Part shown: positions 52,031 to 61,556 of the stretch, piece by piece
Position numbering within the stretch: position 1 is the first letter of the stretch
Layout of the letters: the number at the start of each line of letters is the position of its first letter
From: DAISKN01 sp963716925
GTDB lineage: Bacteria > Acidobacteriota > Vicinamibacteria > Marinacidobacterales > SMYC01
NCBI GenBank assembly: GCA_963716925.1
Contig: CAVQUX010000025.1
Coordinates: 434,001 to 498,000, forward strand
Length of the DNA stretch: 64,000 bases
Direction of reading: 5' to 3'
Program-made: the position numbers and the translations under genes
The notes under the pieces: generated by a model
The model's database searches: none
Told to the model about the DNA's origin: nothing
Seen by the model: the letters and a program-made list of their open reading frames with translations, nothing else

Positions 52031-53707
52031 ATGGCGCGAAAGAGTCGCAACGCCCATCGGAAGCCGAGGACGCTCCGCGAGCGCGCCGAGGAAGAGCTGC
52101 GCCAGGCGGAGATCGACGTCACGAAGATGTCGGCCGAAGACGTGCGGCGCCTCGTCCACGAGCTCTCGATCCATCAGGTCGAACTGGAGCTGCAGAACCA
52201 GGAGCTTCGCGAGGCCCAGGTGGAGCTCGCCCAGACGCGCGATCGTTATGCCGACTTGTACGAGTTCGCTCCCGTGGGCTACGTCACTTTGAGACCCGAC
52301 GGCCGGATTCTCGAAGCCAACCTCGGGGCCGCCCGGATGCTCGGCGTCGACCGGCAGGCGCTGCTGAGGGCGAACATCTCGAGCTTCGTTGACGGCGATG
52401 CTCGGGACGACTGCTACCTGCACCGAACGGAAGTCTTCGGGAGCGAGACGAAGAAGACTTGCGAGCTCGAGATGCGCGAGGCGGACGGCACGCCCCTGGT
52501 CGTGAGGTGGGAGAGCATCGCCTTCGGACCTCCGGGCGCGCGCCTGTGCCGAACGGCTCTCATCGATGTCACCGCGGCGAGAAACGCTCAGCGGGACCGC
52601 GAGGAAAGCGAAGAGCGGTATCGGCGTTTGACCAACGCCTTGACCGACCACATCTATCGCGTTCGTATCGAGAGGGGCCGGCCAGTCGAGACCCAGCATG
52701 GCGGGAGCTGTGAGGCGGTGACCGGCTATACCGCGGAAGAGCTCGCGGCCAATCCCGAGCTTTGGAGCGCGATGGTGCCGCCGGAAGACCGCGCCGCCGT
52801 CGAGGAGCAAAGAGCCCGGATTCTTTCCGGCCGGGACGCCACGCCCATCGAGCACAAAATCCGGTGCAAGGACGGCACGACCCGCTGGGTCCTGAATACG
52901 ATTTCCCTCCAGCGGGACAGCCGGGGCCGTCTCGTCGCCTACGACGGACTGCTGCGCGACATCAGCAAGCGCAAACGAGCGGAAGAGGCGATCCAGACAC
53001 TGAATGAGGAGCTCGAAGAGCGCGTCGCGGGGAGAACGGCCGAATTGGCGGCGGCAATCGAAGCTCTGCGCTCGCTTTCCGCCCGCCTTCTCCGGGCGGA
53101 GGAGTCCGAAAGGCGGCGTATCTCGCGGGAGCTCCACGACGACTTCAGTCAGCGCCTCGCCATGCTCTTCGTCGACATCGAGTCTCTCAAGAGGGCGGAG
53201 AGCCTCGCTCCGGAAACATCGAAACGGCTGCAGTCGATGGGGAAGGCGGTGGCGGAGATAGCCGACGACTGTCATCGCCTGGCCTACAGCTTGCACCCAT
53301 CCGTTCTCGATCATCTGGGACTCGCGGCCGCGCTCGCGAGACACGCGGACGAGCTCGCGGTCCATCAGGGGATCGAAGTCGTTCTGAGGGAGCGCGGCTT
53401 TCCAGGAAGGCTCGACCCGGCGACTTCCTCCTGCCTTTACCGGATAGCGCAGGAGGCTCTCGCCAACGTCGCCCGGCACTCGAAGAGCCCCCGCGCGACG
53501 CTGCGGCTCATCGGCGGCGCCCGCTGCGTTCGGATGTCGGTGCGCGACTACGGCGAGGGCTTCGACGTGCAGAAGACGCGGGGCGGGGCCGAGACGCTCG
53601 GTCTCATCAGCATGGAGGAGCGGGCGCACCTGATCGGAGGGACGCTCGCCATTCGTTCGGCGCCGGGAAAGGGCACGGTCGTCCAGGTGAGCTGTCCCCT
53701 GGCATGA
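52031..53707 (+). CDS. PAS-PAS sensor histidine kinase, NarX-like (HisKA_3)
   Basis: This 558-residue soluble kinase starts with a basic, helical segment (VRRLVHELSIHQVELELQNQ), followed by two PAS domains (DLYEFAPVGYVTLRPDGRIL and RLTNALTDHIYRVRIERG). A helical linker leads to the HisKA_3 motif ERRRISRELHDDFSQRLAML, with the phospho-acceptor His, and an HATPase domain (YRIAQEALANVARHSK, MSVRDYGEGFDV, LGLISMEERAHLIGGTLAIR). All catalytic parts are present. It lies between the CheB-CheR fusion and a receiver-only protein in one operon, so it probably phosphorylates the receiver at 53794 or the NarL regulator at 46896. Confidence 0.9.
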   Translation: MARKSRNAHRKPRTLRERAEEELRQAEIDVTKMSAEDVRRLVHELSIHQVELELQNQELREAQVELAQTRDRYADLYEFAPVGYVTLRPDGRILEANLGAARMLGVDRQALLRANISSFVDGDARDDCYLHRTEVFGSETKKTCELEMREADGTPLVVRWESIAFGPPGARLCRTALIDVTAARNAQRDREESEERYRRLTNALTDHIYRVRIERGRPVETQHGGSCEAVTGYTAEELAANPELWSAMVPPEDRAAVEEQRARILSGRDATPIEHKIRCKDGTTRWVLNTISLQRDSRGRLVAYDGLLRDISKRKRAEEAIQTLNEELEERVAGRTAELAAAIEALRSLSARLLRAEESERRRISRELHDDFSQRLAMLFVDIESLKRAESLAPETSKRLQSMGKAVAEIADDCHRLAYSLHPSVLDHLGLAAALARHADELAVHQGIEVVLRERGFPGRLDPATSSCLYRIAQEALANVARHSKSPRATLRLIGGARCVRMSVRDYGEGFDVQKTRGGAETLGLISMEERAHLIGGTLAIRSAPGKGTVVQVSCPLA

Positions 53708-53793
53708 GGGACACCCAGGAAATACCCTAGTTCACAACGGATTCATCTCGCCGTAACATGTTCGGTCGTTCCCCCCAGGAAAGGGCTGGATAT

Positions 53794-54243
53794 ATGAACC
53801 CATCCACCAGACTGCGCCTGCTGCTCGCCGACGACCACCCGGCGTTCCTGGAAGGGCTGCGCAGTATTCTCGAGCCCGATTTCGACGTCATCGCCGCGGT
53901 CACGGACGGAGAACGAGCTGTGGCGGAAGCGGCGAGGCTCGCGCCGGACGTCGTCGTCTGCGACATCTCGATGCCGGGAAGGACTGGCTTCGAAGTCGCT
54001 CGCGAGCTCAAGCGCACGAGCCCGGCGATAGGAATCGTGTTCGTGACCATGCACGCTGACCCCGCCTATGTCACCGCGGCCCTGCGCATCGACGTTTCTG
54101 GGTACGTTCTCAAGACCGCGGAGGCGTCGGAGCTCCGGGATGCGGTTCGGGCCGCTGCCGCGGGCGAGGTCTATGTCTCGTCGCGCCTGAGACGAGCGGG
54201 GCTGCAGCTTCCGGCACGGAGCGGCTGTCGGGAGCTGGGATAG
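53794..54243 (+). CDS. Receiver-domain response regulator without DNA-binding domain
   Basis: This 149-residue protein is a NarL-like receiver domain (LRLLLADDHPAFLEGLRSIL, phospho-Asp in DVVVCDISMPG, Lys in GYVLKTAEASELRDAV). After it comes only a 15-20-residue tail (LRRAGLQLPARSGCRELG) and a stop, with no LuxR helix-turn-helix. The sequence downstream shows no such domain in any frame, so it is a single-domain regulator or a truncated NarL protein. It follows the kinase at 52031 by 86 bases. Confidence 0.85.
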   Translation: MNPSTRLRLLLADDHPAFLEGLRSILEPDFDVIAAVTDGERAVAEAARLAPDVVVCDISMPGRTGFEVARELKRTSPAIGIVFVTMHADPAYVTAALRIDVSGYVLKTAEASELRDAVRAAAAGEVYVSSRLRRAGLQLPARSGCRELG

Positions 54244-54400
54244 GGCTCGCCGCTCGGCCGCTGTCCGTGGGCGAACCGCGCAGTCAACATCGGCGCGGTC
54301 GTGGCCGCGGCGCCCGATCTGTCGCTCCCCACCAGCAGGCGGCGCCAGGTGTGACCCGCCGCTCGCTCGGAAAGGCGGACCTCGCGCGCCGTGTTTTGCC

Positions 54401-54419
54401 GAACGCAGCGACAGTGTAC
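54401..54419 (+). repeat. Dispersed 19-base repeat, copy 2
   Basis: Identical to 46580-46598. It lies in the intergenic space after the receiver protein. The following bases TGTTCGGAACA form a short palindromic extension not seen in copy 1. Confidence 0.6.
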
Positions 54420-54520
54420 TGTTCGGAACACGCGTCCCCTCCCCTCTCGCCTCGCAGTAACCCCTCCCTGACGAACCCACCAGTTTCACGACCTGCCCCA
54501 CCGATCCCGGTCGCGCAGCC

Positions 54521-55327
54521 TTGCTGCGGATCAGGCGTTCTGCTATCGTTCGCCAACGATCCCGAGATCGGAGAAAAGGTCGGACGTATACGAGAGCCAA
54601 GAAAGACAGGCTCTTCTCCGAGCAGAGCCAGGGCATCGGCGACTTCAACTTCGGCGAGCAGACCGCCGAGGTGTTCGACGACATGCTCGACCGCAGCGTC
54701 CCCCTCTACCGCGAGCTGCAGCGGATGATCGGCGAAATAGCCGGCGAATTTTCGGCTCCAGGCACCTGCGTCTACGACCTCGGGTGCTCGACGGGAATTA
54801 CGCTGGAAACGCTTCACCGGAGCACCGCGCCGACGGTGACCCTGGTGGGTGTCGACTATTCGGAGGCGATGCTGGAACGGGCGAGGCAGCGCTTCCTCCC
54901 GCTGATCGAATCCGGCCGGATACGGCTCGACCACGCCGATCTGAACCACGGCTGCGCGATCGGGAACGCGTCGGTCGTCGTGCTCAACCTGACGCTGCAG
55001 TTCGTCCGCCCCCTGTACCGCGACAGCCTGGTCCGGCAGGTCGTATCCGGCCTCAACGACAACGGCGTGCTGATCCTGGTAGAGAAGGTGCTGGCGGAAG
55101 ATTCGACGATAAACCGCCTCTTCATCAAGTTCTATTACGACTTGAAACGGCGCAACGACTACGACGACATGGAGATCGCGCAGAAGCGCGAAGCGCTGGA
55201 AAACGTGCTCATCCCCTACCGCGTGGACGAGAACATCGAGCTCCTCAAGCGTTGCGGATGCCAGGAGGTGGAAACCTTCTACCGCTGGTACAACTTCTGC
55301 GGATTCCTGGGCCTGAAGCGCGTTTGA
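54521..55327 (+). CDS. cmoA: CmoA-like SAM-dependent enzyme
   Basis: The family-like part starts at KKDRLFSEQ and continues DFNFGEQTAEVFDDMLDRSV, VYDLGCSTGITLETLHR (SAM loop), VGVDYSEAMLERARQR, VLNLTLQFVRPLYRDSLV and ENVLIPYRVDENIELLKRCG, closely resembling CmoA, which makes carboxy-SAM for tRNA uridine-34 modification by CmoB. No CmoB is in the window, so a plain methyltransferase role is possible. No ATG or GTG precedes the conserved part in frame; the TTG at 54521 is the best available start, and a frame error near it is possible. The next gene begins three bases after the stop. Confidence 0.8.
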   Translation: MLRIRRSAIVRQRSRDRRKGRTYTRAKKDRLFSEQSQGIGDFNFGEQTAEVFDDMLDRSVPLYRELQRMIGEIAGEFSAPGTCVYDLGCSTGITLETLHRSTAPTVTLVGVDYSEAMLERARQRFLPLIESGRIRLDHADLNHGCAIGNASVVVLNLTLQFVRPLYRDSLVRQVVSGLNDNGVLILVEKVLAEDSTINRLFIKFYYDLKRRNDYDDMEIAQKREALENVLIPYRVDENIELLKRCGCQEVETFYRWYNFCGFLGLKRV

Positions 55328-55330
55328 GCA

Positions 55331-56128
55331 ATGGCTCGAGCGGACTCGCAGCTCATCGCGGCGGGCAACTTCTTCTTTCGCTACCGCAACGCGGTGTTCC
55401 CGGTGATCGGGTTGACCGCGCTCCTCCTCAGTCCACCCCGGTTCGCCTTCGGCGACCGCACCATCGACGCTTACCTGGACCTGCTCGGGGCAGCCGTCGC
55501 GATCGCCGGGCAAGGTTTGCGTGCCGTCACCATCGGCTACGAGTACGTCATCCGCGGCGGGCGGCAGGGCAAGGTGTATGCCGAACGGCTGGTGCAGGGC
55601 GGAGTCTTCGCTCATTGCCGCAATCCACTCTATCTGGGCAATCTGCTGATGGTCATCGGCATCGCGGTCATGGTCCATTCGGCGCTCTTCTATCTGATCG
55701 GCATCCCATTCTTCGTGCTGGTATACGCCGCGATCATTGCCGCCGAGGAGAACTTCCTGCGCGCGAAGTTCGGCGCGCAGTACGACGACTACTGCCGGCG
55801 CGTGAACCGCATCTGGCCGAACTGGAAGGGACTCCGAACCTCGATCGAAGGGATGCGCTTCAACTGGAGGCGTCTGGTCATCCGTGAGTACGGCACGCCC
55901 TTCGCGCTGGCGCTTTGGATCATCGGCATCCGCGCGTACACGTTGACCGTGAATCTCGGCGCGGCGGCCTGGCCCGATGTCCGCCGCCTCCTGTGGTTGC
56001 TCTGGCCAATCCTGATGCTGTACCTCTTCGCCCGCTTCCTGAAGAAGTCCGGTCGACTTACCGAGTACCCGGCTGCCGGCGTCCACCCATCCGTGGCACC
56101 CCAGGGACCCGCTGGTTCGGTGCACTAG
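55331..56128 (+). CDS. Isoprenylcysteine carboxyl methyltransferase-like membrane protein
   Basis: This 265-residue protein has five to six membrane helices and the ICMT/PEMT-type SAM site: GGVFAHCRNPLYLGNLLMVI and AAEENFLRAKFGAQYDDYC, with RNPLYLGN and E-NFL as key elements. Members methylate isoprenylated or lipid substrates in the membrane; the target here is unknown. It is coupled to the CmoA-like gene, three bases apart, which suggests related work, perhaps methyl transfer using the same SAM pool. Confidence 0.85.
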   Translation: MARADSQLIAAGNFFFRYRNAVFPVIGLTALLLSPPRFAFGDRTIDAYLDLLGAAVAIAGQGLRAVTIGYEYVIRGGRQGKVYAERLVQGGVFAHCRNPLYLGNLLMVIGIAVMVHSALFYLIGIPFFVLVYAAIIAAEENFLRAKFGAQYDDYCRRVNRIWPNWKGLRTSIEGMRFNWRRLVIREYGTPFALALWIIGIRAYTLTVNLGAAAWPDVRRLLWLLWPILMLYLFARFLKKSGRLTEYPAAGVHPSVAPQGPAGSVH

Positions 56129-56196
56129 CCTTGATCGAAGTCTGGATTGGAGCCCTCTCGGCGTAGAGGCGAAACTTCTGCCGTCAGCTCAAGGAG

Positions 56197-57183
56197 ATGA
56201 TTCACGAAAGAAATCCCCTGCTGGATCTGCACCGCCACCTCGACGGGAACCTCCGTCTCGAGACCGTGCTCGATCTCGCCCGCAGGCATCGGGTGAGGCT
56301 TCCCGCCGACGACGTCGAAGGGTTGCGCCCTCACCTTCAGATCGGGGAGCCGGAGCCGGATCTTCCGGCGTTCATCGCCAAGGTCGAGCTGATGGTGAGC
56401 GTCCTCGGCGACGAGGAGGCCTGCCGCCGGGTCGCCTACGAGAACGTCGAAGACGCCTCCCGGGAAGGGCTCGCCCACGTGGAGCTTCGTTTCAGTCCCC
56501 TGTTCATGGCCCAAGCCCACGGGCTCGAGCCGGAGCGCGTGGTGGCCGCGGTCGTCGAGGGAGCGACGGAGGGCGCGCGCGCGTTCGGCACCTCCATGAA
56601 GCTCATCGGAATTCTCAGCCGTACGTTCGGGCCCGAAGCCGCTACCGTGGAGCTCGAAGCGATTCTCGCGCACCGGGAGCACATCACCGGGCTCGACCTC
56701 GCGGGCGATGAGGCGAAGTGGCCGGGAGAGCACTTCGTTCCGCATTTCCGGCGCGGTCGGGATGCCGGATTTCGCATCACCGTCCATGCGGGCGAAGCCG
56801 CCGGTGCCGGCAGCGTATGGCAGGCCATTCGCGAGCTCGGGGCGGAGCGGCTCGGCCACGCGGTGCGCGCCGCTGAAGATCCGGCGCTCCTCGACTACAT
56901 CGCCAGGCACGAGATTGGAATCGAGTCCTGCCTCACGAGCAATGTCCAGACGCGAACCGTTCCCAGCTACGAGAAGCACCCGCTCTCTTCTTTCCTCGAA
57001 CGGGGTCTTCTGGCATCCATCAACACCGACGACCCGGCGATCAGCGGAATCGACCTCGGCCACGAGCTCACCATAGCCGCCAAGGCGGCGGGACTCACCG
57101 AGAGCGACGTCCAGAAGGCGCAGCGTAACGCGGTGGCGACCGCGTTCCTGTCGGCGGAAGAAAGAAAGGCCCTCTTGGCTTGA
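56197..57183 (+). CDS. add: Adenosine deaminase
   Basis: This 328-residue TIM-barrel enzyme deaminates adenosine or deoxyadenosine to inosine. All family motifs are visible: LLDLHRHLDGNLR (metal HxH), HVELRFSPLFMA, TVHAGEAAGAGSV (HAGE), ERLGHAVRA, ESCLTSNVQT and SINTDDPAIS (the DD motif). The ATG at 56197 has AAGGAG upstream at good spacing. Together with the purine operon at 60969-63912 it points to active purine salvage. Confidence 0.92.
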   Translation: MIHERNPLLDLHRHLDGNLRLETVLDLARRHRVRLPADDVEGLRPHLQIGEPEPDLPAFIAKVELMVSVLGDEEACRRVAYENVEDASREGLAHVELRFSPLFMAQAHGLEPERVVAAVVEGATEGARAFGTSMKLIGILSRTFGPEAATVELEAILAHREHITGLDLAGDEAKWPGEHFVPHFRRGRDAGFRITVHAGEAAGAGSVWQAIRELGAERLGHAVRAAEDPALLDYIARHEIGIESCLTSNVQTRTVPSYEKHPLSSFLERGLLASINTDDPAISGIDLGHELTIAAKAAGLTESDVQKAQRNAVATAFLSAEERKALLA

Positions 57184-57229
57184 CCGCCGCCACAGGCCGG
57201 ACGGCGCCCGTTGCAGCGACGCCCGCGCG

Positions 57230-57715
57230 TCACGCGGCGCGCGGGTAGGTTCCGAGGATCCGCCGGATCCACGCGTGGACCCGGTGTACCCCTTTTTGTT
57301 CGCCGAGGAACATCATCGGGCACTCGCCCACAACGACGTCGACTCCGCGCCCCCGCAGGAGCTCGACGGCCTTGGCATCGACCGCGCCCGGCCCCACGCC
57401 ATGGTGAAGCCAAACGCGCGAGACTCCGGAGGCGAGAATCTCCTTCGTTATCGAAGCGGTCACCGAGGCCGGAGTCATGAGGAGAGCGCCGTCCAGGGGT
57501 CCAGGAACGTCGCTCAGGCGACGGTAGACCGTCCGGCCTTCCATCTCCGCGGTTTCCCCGGAAGGGTTGACCGGAACCATGTCGTAGCCGTGAGCGACGA
57601 GCTCGCGAAGGACCATCCGGCTGAAATCTTTCGGGTTCCGCGATGCTCCGACGAGAGCGATCCTCTTGCCCTGCAAGAACGATTCGATGCTCTTCATTGG
57701 ATTCGTATCTCTCAT
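57230..57715 (-). CDS. CoA-binding (Rossmann) domain protein
   Basis: This protein of about 161 residues has the CoA-binding domain of succinyl-CoA-synthetase type: KRIALVGASRNPKDFSRMVL, GYDMVPVNPSGETAEMEGR, GALLMTPASVTASITKEIL, RVWLHHGVGPGAVDAKAVEL and VVVGECPMMFLG. Many such small proteins exist and their role is unknown. The ATG at 57715 was chosen because GCAGAGGTC precedes it; ATGs at 57739 and 57697 are also in frame. It is convergent with the adenosine deaminase gene. Confidence 0.85.
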   Translation of the reverse strand: MRDTNPMKSIESFLQGKRIALVGASRNPKDFSRMVLRELVAHGYDMVPVNPSGETAEMEGRTVYRRLSDVPGPLDGALLMTPASVTASITKEILASGVSRVWLHHGVGPGAVDAKAVELLRGRGVDVVVGECPMMFLGEQKGVHRVHAWIRRILGTYPRAA

Positions 57716-57964
57716 GACCTCTGCCTTTGCATCGGGCATGCCAACGACTTGCTTCCGGAAAGTCCTTCCGCTGAAAGAGATAACGGAGCGCACGGATTCC
57801 CACCCAGGGTCACGTCACCCAGTTACGGGTGTTCCCGCGCGCTGTCGGAAGAGAGTAAGGGCCTCCTGTCTTCACTGGCTATCTCGGCTGCGCGGCGTCG
57901 ACGGTTCGACTAAGATATCGCTCCCCGGCGCCCAGGGCGCGCGGGAGCAGATGGAGGTCCTCGC

Positions 57965-60490
57965 ATGAGACTGCAGCAACCCTCTTTCGGGCAACTCGCG
58001 GCGATCATCGCCATTCTCGCGGCTTTCATGCCGCTCGGAACCGCAGTGAGCCAGACCCAGCCTCCTCCGCCTCCTCCGATTGTCCAGCCGGGACCTCCTG
58101 GCGACGCGGGCCGGCGAATCTCGGCGGAGGAAGCCTCCAATCTCGCCGGCATCCAGTACAGCGAAGCCGACGTCCGCTTCATGCAGGGGATGATCTCCCA
58201 CCACGCTCAGGCCCTGGAGATGACCGCGCTCCTCGGAAGCCGCACCGAGCGCGAGGTCATGCGGGAGCTCGCCCAACGCATCGAGCTTTCCCAACGGGAC
58301 GAAATCCGCATGATGCAGGAGTGGCTGCGCGCTCGCGGCCAGCAGGTCACCGCGCTCGACGCCCATCACGCGCACGGCGCGCAGCTCACGGCCGGCATGC
58401 TGACGGCCGACCAGATGACCCTTCTCGGGCAGGCGCGGGGGCTCGAGTTCGATCGGCTGTTTCTCGAGCTCATGATCCAGCATCACCGCGGGGCGCTCAC
58501 CATGGTCGAGGAGCTCCTCGCCCAGCCTGGCGCGGCTCAGGACTCGCAGCTCTTCACGTTCACGTCCGATATCACCTCCGATCAGACCATGGAGATCGAC
58601 CGGATGGACCTCATGCTGAGGGATCTCTCGCCCGATCCTCGGGTCCATCTCAAGGCCGGCTTCCGCGACGCCGGCGAAGCGGCGTTGAATCTGGAGCGCG
58701 TGGCGACTCTTCCCAAGCCGGACGGCTTCTTCGACCCCGTAGCACCGGCGGGCCGGCCCAGCCCCCCGGAAAAGAAGAAGGGAGAGAACAAGAAGAAGGC
58801 GCCCAAGCCGAGCGTGGAGACCGGGAAGAAGACCGCCGAGGAGGAGGAAGAAGAGGAAGAGGAGGACAAGTCGCGAGGCGGCATCTTGAACTTCGCGAAC
58901 ACCGATCTCGCTTTCTCCAAGGAGCTGGTGATCGAAGGCAACTATCACGGGTTCAACACGTACAACATCGAGGACCCGATGACGCCGCAGCTGCTGGCCT
59001 CGGTGGTGTGCCCCGGCGGCCAGGGCGACGTTTCGGTCTACGGCAACCTGCTGTTCATGTCGGTCGAGCAGACGCGCGGCCGGCTCGACTGCGGTCTGCA
59101 GGGCGTCGCCGAACCGGTAGAGCAAAGCCCGCTTCCGCGGCGTTCGCATCTTCGACATCAGCGACATCCGGAAGCCGAGACAGGTGGCGGCGGTGCAGAC
59201 GTGCCGCGGCTCGCACACGCACACGCTGGTGACCGACCCGAACGACAAGGGAAACATCTACGTCTACGGCTCGGGCACGAGCTCCGTGCGCTCGGCGGAG
59301 GAGCTGCCGGACTGCTCGGACGCGAACCCGAAGGACGATCCGAACACCGTCGCTCTTCAGCATCGACGTGATCCAGGTCCCGCTGGCCGCGCCGGAGGAG
59401 GCGCGCGATCGTGAGCCGGCCGCGCATCTTCGCCGATCCGAAGACGGGCGCGATCGCCGGGCTGTGGCAGGGCGGCGACCACGGGCCCGGGCACGCAGAA
59501 GACCTCGCGAGACCAACCAGTGCCACGACATCACCGTGCTACCCGGAGCTCGGGCTCGCCGCGGGCGCCTGCTCGGGCAACGGCATCCTGCTCGACATCT
59601 CCGACCCGGCGAATCCCGTCCGGCTCGACCAGGCGGTCGACAAGAACTTCGCCTACTGGCACTCGGCGACGTTCAACAACGACGGCACGAAGGTGATCTT
59701 CACCGACGAGTGGGGCGGCGGCAGCCGTCCGCGCTGCCGCGCGACCGACCCGCCGAACTGGGGCGCCGACGCGATCTTCGACATCGTCGATCGGAAGCTG
59801 AAGTTCCGCGGCTACTACAAGATGCCGGCGGCGCAGACCGAGCAGGAGAACTGCGTCGCGCACAACGGGTCGCTCATTCCCGTGCCCGGCCGCGACATCA
59901 TGGTGCAGGCGTGGTACCAGGGCGGCGTCTCGGTGTTCGACTTCACCGATTCGGCGAAGCCCGTCGAGATCGCGTACTTCGACCGCGGCCCGCATCGACG
60001 CCGAAGCAGCTGATCACCGGCGGCTACTGGTCGACCTACTGGTACAACGGCTACATCTACGGCACCGAGATCGCCCGCGGCCTCGACGTGTTCAAGCTGA
60101 CTGCCGAGCGAGTACCTGTCGCAGAACGAGATCGACGCCGCGTCGCTCGTTACGCCCGAGCTGTTCAATCCGCAGCACCAGCGTCGCATCGACTGGCCGG
60201 CGAGCTCCGCGGTGGCGCGCGCGTACGTCGATCAGCTCGGGAGGAACGGGGCCCTCTCCCCGGAGCGAGCCCGGGCGATCTCGGCAGGCCTGGACCGGGC
60301 CGAGGAAGCCCTCTCGAGCGAGAACCGCGCGAACGAAGAAGTCGCCGGGCGGCTGGACGTTCTCGCGGCCGATGTCGAGGGGAGCGCCTCGGGCGCGGTC
60401 GGACGAGACCAGGCTCGCCTTCGATCGCTCGCGGAGAACGTGAAGGGAATCGCGCAAAGCCTGCGCGAAGGTCCATCGGGGCAGCGCTGA
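57965..60490 (+). CDS. Exported DUF305-LVIVD fusion protein, frame broken in second half
   Basis: After a signal peptide and a Pro-rich linker (QTQPPPPPPIVQPGPP) comes a DUF305 domain with His/Met motifs (FMQGMISHHAQALEMT, ELMIQHHRGALTMVEELL). An acidic run of about ten Glu near residue 300 and a beta-propeller-like LVIVD part (ILNFANTDLAFSKELVIEGN, RIFDISDIRKPRQVAAVQTC, LLDISDPANPVRLDQ, AYWHSATFNNDGTKVIFTDE) follow. The first 385 codons and the last 125 are clean. Between them are nine extra bases, at 59117, 59349, 59401, 59495, 59505, 59536, 59990, 60000 and 60103, all synonymous wobble doublets. Removing them gives 2517 bases, divisible by three (838 residues). The function is unknown. Confidence 0.85.
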
Positions 60491-60955
60491 TCAGGGCCGC
60501 GCGTCGCAGTAGCTCGAGCCCTGGCAGTGGGTGGGAACGAAGACTTCCGCCCGAATCCGCCATCGATCGGAGACCTTCTGCCACTTGGCCAGGTACGTCC
60601 CGCCGATCTCGACGCGGGAGGACTCGGTCCAGGAGCCTTCCCAGGTGCCAATCTCGTACGCCATCCCCCAGGGTGTATAGAAACCGATCTCCCGCGGCGT
60701 GCGGACATAGACGACGTCCGGTCGCTCTCTGAATTGATTCGCCAGGCTCACGCGGTTCTCGTCTCTTCCGGCGACCTGAAGGTTCGCCGAGGAGACGAGG
60801 CTGTAGTCTTCCGTGAAGAACGATGCGACGGCGTCCGCATCGTGCGCCCGGATCGCCTCGTTGGAAGCCGCGCGAGCGGTGCGAATCAGCCCTTCGTCGG
60901 AAGGTTGAGCGCTGAGTACCGCGACCGACCAGACGGCGAGAAAAACTACCTTCAT
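60491..60955 (-). CDS. Exported NTF2-like (SnoaL/DUF4440) protein
   Basis: This protein of about 154 residues has a short signal peptide (MKVVFLAVWSVAVLSAQ) and an NTF2-like cone fold: TARAASNEAIRAHDADAVAS, FFTEDYSLVSSANLQVAGRD, YEIGTWEGSW and YLAKWQKVSDRWRIRAEVFV. DUF4440 and SnoaL-type proteins bind small molecules or act as isomerases and hydrolases; no ligand is evident. The start at 60955 gives the signal peptide and sits 13 bases after the deaminase stop, so it may close that operon. Its stop abuts the DUF305-LVIVD stop. Confidence 0.82.
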   Translation of the reverse strand: MKVVFLAVWSVAVLSAQPSDEGLIRTARAASNEAIRAHDADAVASFFTEDYSLVSSANLQVAGRDENRVSLANQFRERPDVVYVRTPREIGFYTPWGMAYEIGTWEGSWTESSRVEIGGTYLAKWQKVSDRWRIRAEVFVPTHCQGSSYCDARP

Positions 60956-60968
60956 GACTCTCTTCCTC

Positions 60969-61556
60969 TCAGCGCAACGGGATCTCGCTCTCGCCTTTGA
61001 CGCTCTGATACCGCGCCGACAACTCTCCATAGAGGCGCCTCAGCTCTTCCACCCGCATCCGAAGCGCGGCTCGATCCGGCTCCGCTTTTTCTTCGATGGA
61101 TTCGACGATGTCGTGCGCCTTGAAGTACGCGTTCTCGCGAGAGTAGCCTCCGTCCTCACACCGAAAGACCTCGTTCAGGATCCGAAGGTCGTGGGGTATC
61201 TGGAAGGCATCGCGCGTGTCCTCGTACCCGAAGAGGTAATAGAAATTATCGAACCCCGCCCAGGTGATCGCCGAGAGGCACATCGAGCAGGGCTCGTGGG
61301 TCGAGAGGAAGAGACACTCCCGAGCGGGAGGCCGCGCGGCCTTCGGAAGCTCGTAAAACGCTTTGATGGCAGCGACCTCCCCGTGCCAGAGAGGACATTC
61401 GGCCTCGAGGTTGGTTCCGGCGACGACGAGCGAAAGGTCGGATTTCCGCAGCACCGCCGCGCCGAAGATCTTGTTCCCCCGGTTGACGCTCTCGCGAGTC
61501 AAGGGCACGACGTCCCGCTCGAGCACTTCCAGCATCCGGGCGAGGACGTCGGCCAT
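60969..61556 (-). CDS. Cytidine/guanine/nucleoside-type deaminase
   Basis: This 195-residue zinc deaminase has the CDA-fold motifs HGEVAAIKAF (zinc His and catalytic Glu) and HEPCSMCLSAITWAG (PCxxC zinc cysteines). The C-terminal part (YFKAHDIVESIEEKAEPDRA) extends it beyond the minimal domain. Guanine or other base deamination is likely from the operon: it overlaps the NCS2 permease stop by one base and follows the nucleosidase gene. tRNA adenosine deaminase is an alternative. Confidence 0.85.
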   Translation of the reverse strand: MADVLARMLEVLERDVVPLTRESVNRGNKIFGAAVLRKSDLSLVVAGTNLEAECPLWHGEVAAIKAFYELPKAARPPARECLFLSTHEPCSMCLSAITWAGFDNFYYLFGYEDTRDAFQIPHDLRILNEVFRCEDGGYSRENAYFKAHDIVESIEEKAEPDRAALRMRVEELRRLYGELSARYQSVKGESEIPLR

